A stretch of DNA of 58,645 nucleotides from Glomus cerebriforme (taxonomy: Eukaryota; Glomeromycota; Glomeromycetes; Glomerales; Glomeraceae): positions 30,903 through 89,547 of the forward strand of contig QKYT01000384.1 in assembly GCA_003550305.1 (NCBI GenBank). Reading direction: 5' to 3'. The translations under genes and the position numbers were made by a program. Of the stretch, positions 50,606-58,645 are shown one piece after another. Each line of letters opens with the position of its first letter. Position 1 is the first letter of the stretch. The notes beneath the pieces were generated by a model. That model searched no databases and was not told the origin of the DNA. It saw nothing but the letters and a program-made list of their open reading frames with translations.

Positions 50606-53600
50606 ATGAGGTTTGTACAATAAATTTTTTATTATTATTTGTATAATAATAATCATGTGACGATCATCATAAAATTAATTTCGAAAATTTAAATAATACG
50701 AAAAATCAAAGTTGGCATGTATTAGGCCAACATTATTATCAAAAAGATCAACATCAATTAATTATAGGAATATGGCATTAATGGTTAATCGTCCTCCTGA
50801 AAAAAATTGTATAAACATTACTCCTCCTTATACAAAATTAACTCAAAATTTGGCTTTTGTTCAACAAAAAGTTCTTAAATGTAGACCATTAAGTTTAGCG
50901 GAAAAAATTTTATATGCTCATTTATGTAATCCTCATGAATATGACGGTGGAATTGTTAAAGGTGAAACTTATTTAAAATTGAAACCTGGTAAGATATTTA
51001 TTTTATTTATTCTTTTCTGTTGATGACTCGAACTCACGTGACTTTTTGATCGATTAGATCGTGTTGCTATGCAAGATGCTTCAGCACAAATGGCAATTCT
51101 ACAATTTATGCTTGCTGAGATGCCTACAACTGCCGTTCCAACATCAATTCATTGTGATCATTTAATTGAGGCTTTCCAAGGGGCCATTAAAGATGTTAAG
51201 GTATTGATTAATTTAAAGCTTAAAATTTATTTATCTTGTCTTACATGTTTTATTTTATCATTAGGCTGCGGAAATTTCCAATAAAGAGATCTTTGATTTC
51301 TTACAAAGTGCAGCTGAAAAATATGGTATAGAATTTTGGAAACCAGGAAGTGGTATTATTCATCAAATTGTATTAGAGAACTATGCTGCACCTGGTGGAC
51401 TTATGCTTGGAACAGGTTGATTGATCAATATTTCATCTTTTATTCTTCCCATTAAGTTTTTCTATATTTTATTCCATAAAATTCCTAAATGATTTCGCGT
51501 TCTTATTAGATAGTCACACGCCGAATGCTGGAGGCTTAGGTATGGTTGCAATAGGAGTTGGTGGTGCTGATGCTGTTGATGCAATGGCAGGTATTCCATG
51601 GGAACTTAAAGCTCCAAATGTCATTGGTATTAAATTAAGTGGAAGTTTATCTAAATGGGCAAGTCCAAAAGATGTTATTTTAAATCTGACCGGAAAGTTG
51701 ACTGTTCGAGTAAGTAAAGTTAATATGAAAATGTGAGATTTTAGGCAAAAATTATTTTAAATTTTGATTTTATCAAGTTAATTTGATTATAGGGAGGAAC
51801 AGGACATATTCTTGAATATTTTGGATCAGGTGTTGATACATTATCATGCACCGGAATGGCCACAATATCTAATATGGGAGCTGAAGTAAATATTTATAAT
51901 TTCATCTATTTTTTTTTACTCCTATAACTGAATTTATATTATTTATTTGTAGGTTGGCGCAACGACTTCCGTATTTCCGTTTAACAATAGCATGTACTCA
52001 TATTTAACAGAAACACGAAGACATCCAGTTGCTAAGGAAGCATTAGAACATGCTTCATATCTTAAAGCGGATAACAATGTACATTATGATCAATATATAG
52101 AATTAAATTTATCAGAACTTGAACCTCATATTAATGGGCCTTTCACTCCAGATTTATCAACTCCACTAAGCAAATTTGCTGAGGTTGTTGCAAAGAATGG
52201 ATGGAAAGATGAAGTTAAAGCTGGTTTAATTGGAAGCTGTACTAATAGTAGTTATCAGGTAAGGTACTTGATTTAGCTTATTTATTTGATTTTAAGCTTT
52301 TTTTTTTTTAAAATATATATTGTTTAATATTATATAGGATATGAGTCGTGTTGTTAGTTTAGCAAATCAGGCATTAGATAAAGGAATACAGCCAAAAGGA
52401 GAATTTTTTATAACCCCTGGAAGTGAACAAATAAGAGCTACGATGGAAAGAGATGGACAAACTAGAATATTAGAACAAGTTGGCGGTAAAATTTTAGCTA
52501 ATGCTTGTGGTCCTTGTATCGGTCAGGTAAATTATAACTTAATTATAGATTTTTTTCTTTCTTTTACAAGAAACCAATTTTTTTTTTAAGATAAAGGACT
52601 TTATTTTGTTTTTTTAGTGGAAAAGAACCGATACTAAAGAAAATGAAGAAAATTCTATTCTTACTTCATATAATCGTAATTTTAGAAATAGAAATGATAA
52701 TAATCCTAAAACGATGAATTTCTTGGCATCTCCTGAAGTAATTATTACTTAAAAAATCAAAAAAAAATTTTTAACATATTATTGATTAACTTTTATCATG
52801 TAGATTGTCACAGCTATGATATTTGCTGGAAAATTATCATTTAACCCCATGATCGATACTCTAATAGATAAAGATGGCAAACCATTTAAATTCCAAAGTC
52901 CGCATGGCGATGAATTGCCGCATCAAGGATTTGAATCTGGTTAGTATTTAAGATCATAATATTTATTGAAATCAGTTGAACTTTAAACTAAATTACACAA
53001 ATTCACAGGCAACAAAGATTTAGAACCAATAATTACACCTGGAAATTCATCGATAGAAATTACTATACCGGAAAATTCTAGTAGACTTCAAAAATTGAAA
53101 CCATTTTCTTCATGGGACGGAAATGAATTTAAAGGAATGATAGTATTAATTAAAGTTAAAGGAAAATGTACAACGGATCATATATCAGCAGCTGGACCTT
53201 GGTTGAAATATAAAGGACATTTAGAAAATATATCAAATAACACTTTAATTGGAGCATTAAATGCTGATAATGAAAAAGTTAATGTCGTAAGAAATATTTT
53301 AACCGGAAAGGTAAATTTTCGTGAATTTATTTTAGTATTTGTGCTGTGTCAAGAATCGGTTTAATTTTTATTTTTTTCTAATTATAATTTGATTGGGTAT
53401 AGGACGGAAATATACCGGAAGTTGCACGTTATTATAAAGAAAACAATGTTCCGTGGATAATTATAGCCGATGTAAGTTGTATATTGATATATTTTTTTTA
53501 AACAAAATACATATATATAAAAACAATTATTATATATATTTTTTTCTTATAGCATAATTACGGGGAAGGATCCGCAAGAGAACATGCCGCATTACAAGTT

Positions 53601-53909
53601 AGATACTTAGGTTGTCCATTAATAATTTCCAGATCATTTGCACGTATTCATGAAACTAATTTAAAGAAACAAGGAGTATTACCTTTAATATTTAAAAATG
53701 AAAAGGACTATGAATTATTTTCTGGAGGTGATATAATTGAAACTGTTGGAGTTGTTGGATTGGAACCCGGTAAAGATGTTATTGTTAAAGTTAAAAAATA
53801 TGGAATTGATAAGGAATTTGAAGTGGTAACTAAACATACAATGTCAAAAGATCAAATTGAATGGTTTAAAATGGGTAGTGCTTTAAATCTTATTGCTAAT
53901 AAACAATAA
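50606..53909 (+). CDS. Mitochondrial aconitate hydratase (aconitase)
   Basis: Aconitase interconverts citrate and isocitrate in the TCA cycle using a 4Fe-4S cluster. Thirteen exons join in frame to 777 residues, the length of mitochondrial aconitases. Cluster ligands are Cys381 (GSCTNSSY) and Cys444/Cys447 ([10 protein letters not shown]). [48 protein letters not shown] and SFARIHETN are all present. The N-terminus [19 protein letters not shown] is basic, Ser/Thr-rich and free of acids, as expected for mitochondrial import. This start uses a first coding exon of only 5 nt (ATG AG). An upstream ATG at 50569 is in another frame. If transcription starts later, ATG near 50773 (MALMVN) is a fallback. 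Fungal Aco2-type paralogues act in lysine synthesis; sequence alone does not decide between them. Confidence 0.94.
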
Positions 53910-54860
53910 ATGTTAGTTAACAGGTAGTAAGTAATAAAATTTAATGTGTTACTAGTTATCCCATATATATATATTACTTGTAATATTTACCATCTTTTAA
54001 TTACTATTCTCTACTTTGACTAGTTTGAATTTTTGAATTATTTAACATCAGTTAACCTATTTCCTTTTATAATAGGATAGAATCTATAATGATGTTTTTT
54101 TTTATTTTCTCCATCAAAATCATCTTTAACTTTATCATTATTATCATTATTTCAGATTTATATAACTATCTACTAATAAAGATTTAATATAAATAGTTTC
54201 AAACCAATTTATATTTTAAGAATTTTATTGTTTTCAACCTATTTTATGAAGGTCGGTAAATTTAATATTACATCATATTGAATTTTAATATGCAAATTCT
54301 TTCAGTATGAAGTATTAATAAAGATTTTTAATAATTATCTTAATATATTTTAGTAATATAAATATAATTAATACTTAATAAATCAATAAAAATATATTCT
54401 ATATATATTATAAATATAAAATGTAGTTTTGGATAAGAAAAGTATTAGTAAGAATAAATAAAATAGTGTTAAAAAAAAATAAAACTTTTTTGTTAATAAG
54501 AATAATTATTTTAACCATAAAATAAAATTAATCCTTATATTAGTTCTATTTTTAATGATTAAAATAAAACTTTTCAAACTTAATATATATAGGATTGTAT
54601 CATATAAGTTTAGTAATAGTAGTCTTTTTCCTATTTTAATTTACTAGTAACTTTATTTAGTAAAAAGTTCTTTAAAATTATAGTAGATATATATAGATAT
54701 CTAAAAAAAACTTCATAAAAAAGTTTATTTATAATAGAGAATATCTATTTATTGATTACTATAATGTAATTTTATTTAAATAATCAAAAATCATATATTT
54801 AAATTATATTATTAGTAGTTAAATTTAAATATAATAAATTAAGCATTATAGTAATAATAA
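53910..54860. other. AT-rich non-coding stretch
   Basis: Aconitase 3' flank and intergenic DNA. No gene or clear repeat is seen; A+T is extreme. Confidence 0.55.
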
Positions 54861-54876
54861 TAGTAGTAGAAATATT
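54861..54876. repeat. Target-site duplication, left copy
   Basis: TAGTAGTAGAAATATT, identical to 56065-56080 immediately after the poly(A) of the LINE insertion. Confidence 0.85.
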
Positions 54877-56064
54877 GGTCCACGACGCATTACAATTTCG
54901 ATCTATATGACAATATGTACTCCTTCGCTCATTGGGATTCTTTGTGGACTACTTTCTTCACACAGAATAATTCATATTGTTTCCACTCTACTATCCACAA
55001 CAGTTTCTCCCAAAGGCTTAAACTCCTTACACTGGCTTTACCCACTATGAATATCATAAAAGAAAAATACCCTTCGAAATTTGTAGATGATAAATGCTTC
55101 TTCTATGGTTCTGAACAGAAGACTTTATTTCACCTTATCTGGTACTCTAATTTATCATCTAAATGAGAAGATGTTAAACTCAAAGCCATAGATAACCTTA
55201 CATAATTCATCATCAACTGGAATTTCTTTAAAGATGCAGAAGATCCCATGATTCAATAAGATACTCTTTCCTTCTTCTTCCGCACTTTCTTTATTACTGA
55301 AGCCCGAATTGACAATGATGACAGGGATTAGTTGTTATTCTATTCCCTGCACTCCATTCACGCCTCCACCACCTTTAAGAAAATACATGACATTGTCCGT
55401 TCCAATCAAATTGCCCTACAAGTATTGGACAAATTGACCACATTCCTTATACAAGCTTTTCATAGATACATTTGGCTGCCTAGAAACAAGATCTTTAAAG
55501 ATTGGGAAGCAACACTTACTGCCGCTAGAGATCCTTCTCCTTCCTCTTCTACCTTTCCAATCTACCTATCACGACACTACACAATACATCATTACATAGG
55601 CGATACACCCATGGACGAATTCAACCATCCAATTGAGAGTTCTGCTTCACGTGACCTTTGCACTTTTACTAGATGGAAAGATAGTGTGCATAGGGTTATT
55701 AAGGCGGATTCTAGAGTAGTGAATATTATAGTCAAAAAGGTTTTTAAATTGTCAAAATTAATAGAGGATATGTACAATAGTGCTTTGTATGAACAATTAG
55801 ATTTAACTTTAGATTTACATAATGGTTTATTAGATAGAATAGTTAGTCACTTTGATATGTCATAGGTACAGGATCGGGAAGTGTTAAATAATGATTGAAG
55901 TCAGTCTTTAGTTACAAGGCTTTCCTCTTGAAACTACTCTTTACGTGACAAATTATGCTTTTCTTATATAGAGGGTATATTCATGATTTATCTTTTTATA
56001 ATTATGTATTTTTGTTAAAATTTTGATAATTATAATAAATGCGATTAACTTGTTAAAAAAAAAA
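54877..56064 (+). mobile_element. 5'-truncated LINE insertion (copy 1) with poly(A)
   Basis: A 1,188-bp insert lies between two perfect 16-bp copies of TAGTAGTAGAAATATT and ends in AAAAAAAAAA, the hallmarks of target-primed reverse transcription. It carries only the 3' end of a long reading frame and a 3' UTR of about 190 bp. No reverse-transcriptase core is present. Confidence 0.82.
54915..55865 (+). pseudogene. C-terminal part of LINE protein, four in-frame stops
   Basis: One frame runs from 54915 to the stop at 55863-55865, broken by TGA (55164), then TAA, TAA and TAG before 55332. The first part has LKLLTLALPTMNIIKEKYPS and a CFFYGSEQKTLFHLIW segment, like the degenerate Cys-His finger that follows reverse transcriptase in glomeromycete LINEs. 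The second part (HRYIWLPRNKIFKDWEATL, then SKLIEDMYNSALYEQLDL) is the element's C-terminus. It is homologous to the frame at 56585-56848. Not functional. Confidence 0.65.
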
Positions 56065-56080
56065 TAGTAGTAGAAATATT
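56065..56080. repeat. Target-site duplication, right copy
   Basis: Perfect copy of 54861-54876. Confidence 0.85.
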
Positions 56081-56217
56081 TTTTAACTTAATTTAATTTA
56101 TATTAAATAGCCTTTACTATTATTTAATATTATAATTTACAATTCTTTAATTATTTAATACTAAAATTATCAAAAGTTTTAAAGTTTATTATATTGTTAA
56201 TATATTTTAAATTTTAA

Positions 56218-57037
56218 AATCTTCAAGAACTGGAAAATGACATTATCATTCTCTTCTCCTTCCTTTTCTACATCTTTTACCTCATCTTCTGCTAAGGTTG
56301 CCTGCTTAAACCTCTTTAAAATCCTACAATTAGTTTCGTCAAAATTTTACTATAGATTTATTATAGTTTTGGCAGAGTTTTGGCAGTTTTGGCAATTATA
56401 ATAGGTTTCAGCAGTTTTGTTTTTCTCCAGAGTTTCGCCAGTTTTTTAATATAACTTTAATATAGTTTCAGCAGAATTTTGCTTTTCGGCAAAATGACAT
56501 CTTGCCTAAACCCCTAGGTTTTGGTAAGCAATCTTACCTTCTGCCAGCATTACATACAATAAGAAAATTTACCATTATATTAGTATGACTACTATGGATA
56601 AGTTCAATCAATCCATAGAAGATCTAGTCTCGTGTAATCTTTATGCTTTGAAGAAATGGCAAAAAAGTGTAAGAGATACTATTCTTAAAGAAAAACATAT
56701 GCGAAATATTGTTATAAAAAAGATTTCTAAATTAGTCAATAGGATGTATAATAGTACATTATTTGAAAACTTGGATTTAGATTTAGATATAATCAAAAAT
56801 GATATAGATTTATATAATAAACTAGTTAATTATTTTGATACAACATAAATATAAAGTTAGGAAGTATTGAATCAAATGTAAAGATCTTCTGCTAAGAATA
56901 GTTGGTAACAACTACTTTCTTTATAAATTCTTATTTTATATGATAAGTTATGTTTTTTTGTAAAGCGAATATATTCATGTTTTATCATACTATAATTATA
57001 TATTTATATAGATTAATTATAATTACAAAAATAAAGA
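56218..57037 (+). mobile_element. Second LINE 3' end (copy 2), interrupted
   Basis: The segment before 56293 translates IFKNWKMTLSFSSPSFSTS, matching IFKDWEATLTAARDPSPSSS of copy 1. After an inserted MITE, the frame resumes through 56585-56848 (MDKFNQSIEDLVSCNLYALK, then VIKKISKLVNRMYNSTLFEN) with the same ending and a similar 3' UTR. The two copies are clearly diverged at nucleotide level, so this is an older or separate insertion. It has no poly(A) beyond ACAAAAATAAA and no visible duplication. Confidence 0.65.
56293..56536. mobile_element. hAT-type MITE, 244 bp, nested in LINE copy 2
   Basis: Terminal inverted repeats TAAGGTTGCCTGCTTAAACC and TAAGATTGCTTACCAAAACC (right end reversed) match at 15 of 20. 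The flanks are TCTTCTGC (56285-56292) and CCTTCTGC (56537-56544), an 8-bp duplication with one mismatch. The inside has repeated GTTTTGGCAG-type motifs (56373-56465) and no coding frame. It splits the LINE reading frame, proving the order of the insertions. Confidence 0.75.
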
Positions 57038-58645
57038 GGCAACTCTCTCTACTAATCCTTACGCCTATTTCTTTGAAGAAGTTTTAAAAAAAAAAGTTGC
57101 TCTTTTTGTTATTTTGTACTAAGTAAATGGTCTTTTAGTTTTAGGAAAAGTTGCTCTATACCGTTGAAGTTAACTAAAAAAATTTAAAAATTTTGGAATA
57201 TAGTCTCTGGCTTATCAAGTTTTATCACAAGTCAGGTTCTTGATAATTTTTAATCATCTATGTCTTTCTTTAAGTTAATATCAGGAGATCATTTGATATT
57301 TTAAGATACCTCTTATGAACATAAGATGGATAAGTTAGACTTGTGGCTGCTCCTGATAGATTTAAAAATGAGCCTAGTATAATAATATTTTGGAAGTAAA
57401 TAACTTTTTGTAAAACTAACATATAGGTTTAGCATAGTAGGAAAAGTCTTAAGTTTGGTGAAAATTTTCTCTTATTATAACTTATAATTTCATTTTTATT
57501 AATAAAAAAGTGAAAGAACATTAAAATTTTCAGACTTGTGAAGACAAATATCGAATCGGCTTTAGATTTTCCATATATTGAAACAAAAAGTCCTCTTTTC
57601 CTTGATAACTTGAACTTTTTCTTTCATGCAAAATGGTATCTCTAGCAGGAAATGGGGGAATACTAGAAATTTTGATTGACAGCTGATCACGCACTTGTTA
57701 ATGATTGGTTCTCTTGTTGTAACACATTTTCTTGGTTTTTGTTTCATTGTAATGATCCCTATTTTTATCCCTTAAGGTGATGTCATATTTAGTGATAGTA
57801 TATTTTTTAGAAATAAAAAAAGTTTATAAAGGTACAGAAGACATTAGGTATAGTATCAGGTATGTCATGTGGGTAGAATTAGTTTGGATGTATGAAAGCA
57901 AGACCATTTTCTTTTCACAATAGGTATATCAAAGATGAAGATTTTTGGATAAGATCAGAAGTAATTTTGTAGATTCTGAATAAGAAGTCAATTCGATTTA
58001 CTGGTTAATGAATGTCTGAGCTGTCAGGAATTGGCTTATTTTGGAAAAAAATCTACTGGGGTAAAGTGAACTAGGTTCATGAGTTAGTAGGATTGGAAAG
58101 ATTTTTGGTAATAGCTTTTAGATGAAATAGTATAAGCAGTCATCTCAATTCTTCTGAAGTATCTGTTAGGATGATCAGAAACTAGTTTTAATAGGGAAGT
58201 TGTAAAGGTAGTAGTAAATTTAATTTCTTTTTTGTATTTTTAGTTTTAGTATTTTAGATAATTTTTTCCTTTCTAAAAGTTGATACTAGTAGCCAACTTC
58301 TATAATTCCTTTTACAATATTTATCTGGAAAGGCGTTATAATAAATTATACTAGTTTGAAGACCTATTGAGTTGAAAGTAGATTTGAAAGGACTGGTTGG
58401 AAAATTTATTTTTAATGCTAATACTGAAGTATGGGAGAGAATTAGAGCATATTAATTATCTAAGAAAAGCCTTACCTTCAGTTTCTACTTTAAGGACTTA
58501 TATTATGTAAGTGTGATAAGTGATGATTTTTCATGTAATAGTGGAGGTTATTTTCATGAACTATAATTCAATATTGTAAACTAGTTATATCTATAGATTT
58601 ACATTAATAAAGAGTTTATAATTCGTCTTATTTTCAAAAAAAAAA
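57038..58645. other. Probable further retroelement remnant ending in poly(A)
   Basis: No intact gene. The region is less AT-rich than typical intergenic DNA here, as expected of decayed coding sequence, but every frame is full of stops. It ends with AATAAAG at about 58607 followed, some 20 bases later, by ten A's at the window edge, the form of a polyadenylated retrocopy or a sequence end. Confidence 0.4.

Noticed and set aside
1..58645. tRNA, rRNA or CRISPR array
   Set aside because: I looked for GGTTCGA-type T-arm boxes and spaced direct repeats. The GTTCGA hits lack a matching A box and clover-leaf arms, and the only regular array is the intron-like one.

Overview
This window is nuclear DNA of an intron-rich, very AT-rich eukaryote. 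Short GT-AG introns (about 50-150 nt) interrupt every recognisable gene, intergenic space is 75-85% A+T, and decayed transposons lie between genes. The gene set (fungal-type Argonaute, ZNFX1/Hrr1-like helicase, RecQ-like and DDE-like mobile relics) suggests an early-diverging fungus. A Glomeromycotina genome such as Rhizophagus is my best guess; this is inferred from style and remembered families, not from a marker gene.

Layout. 1-1.8 kb: a tandem array of intron-like units. 1.8-8.4 kb: mobile-element territory (RecQ-like relic, a TA-flanked MITE, a hAT-type MITE with 8-bp duplication, gene relics). 8.4-11.6 kb (-): gamma-glutamyltransferase. 12.6-22.0 kb (-): a large ZNFX1-type SF1 helicase with NFX1 zinc fingers and an RZ finger. 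23.1-26.7 kb (+): Argonaute, head-to-head with the helicase. 27.3-28.3 kb (-): small DUF7918-like protein. 28.3-39.4 kb: gene-poor, with a decayed DDE-like transposase gene split by a palindromic repeat. 39.4-45.1 kb (+): one 1,400-residue redox protein (peroxidase, DOMON, b561, cytochrome b5, b5 reductase). 46.6-48.7 kb (-): bHLH transcription factor. 50.6-53.9 kb (+): mitochondrial aconitase. 53.9-58.6 kb: two related LINE 3' ends, one with a perfect 16-bp target-site duplication and one carrying a nested hAT-type MITE, then a terminal poly(A).

Genes working together. ZNFX1/Hrr1-type helicases act with Argonautes in small-RNA pathways in worms and fission yeast. Here the two genes are divergent neighbours sharing about 1.15 kb of upstream DNA, a candidate co-regulated RNA-silencing pair. 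The peroxidase fusion has the domain logic of a dual oxidase (peroxidase head, haem-bearing membrane part, flavin/NAD(P)H tail) but is built from b561, b5 and b5-reductase modules, and its peroxidase haem pocket has lost key residues.

Reliability. I joined exons by hand. Total coding length closed in frame for GGT (598 aa), Argonaute (845 aa), DUF7918-like (259 aa), the redox fusion (1,400 aa), bHLH (573 aa) and aconitase (777 aa). The ZNFX1 exons were read piecewise and not summed.
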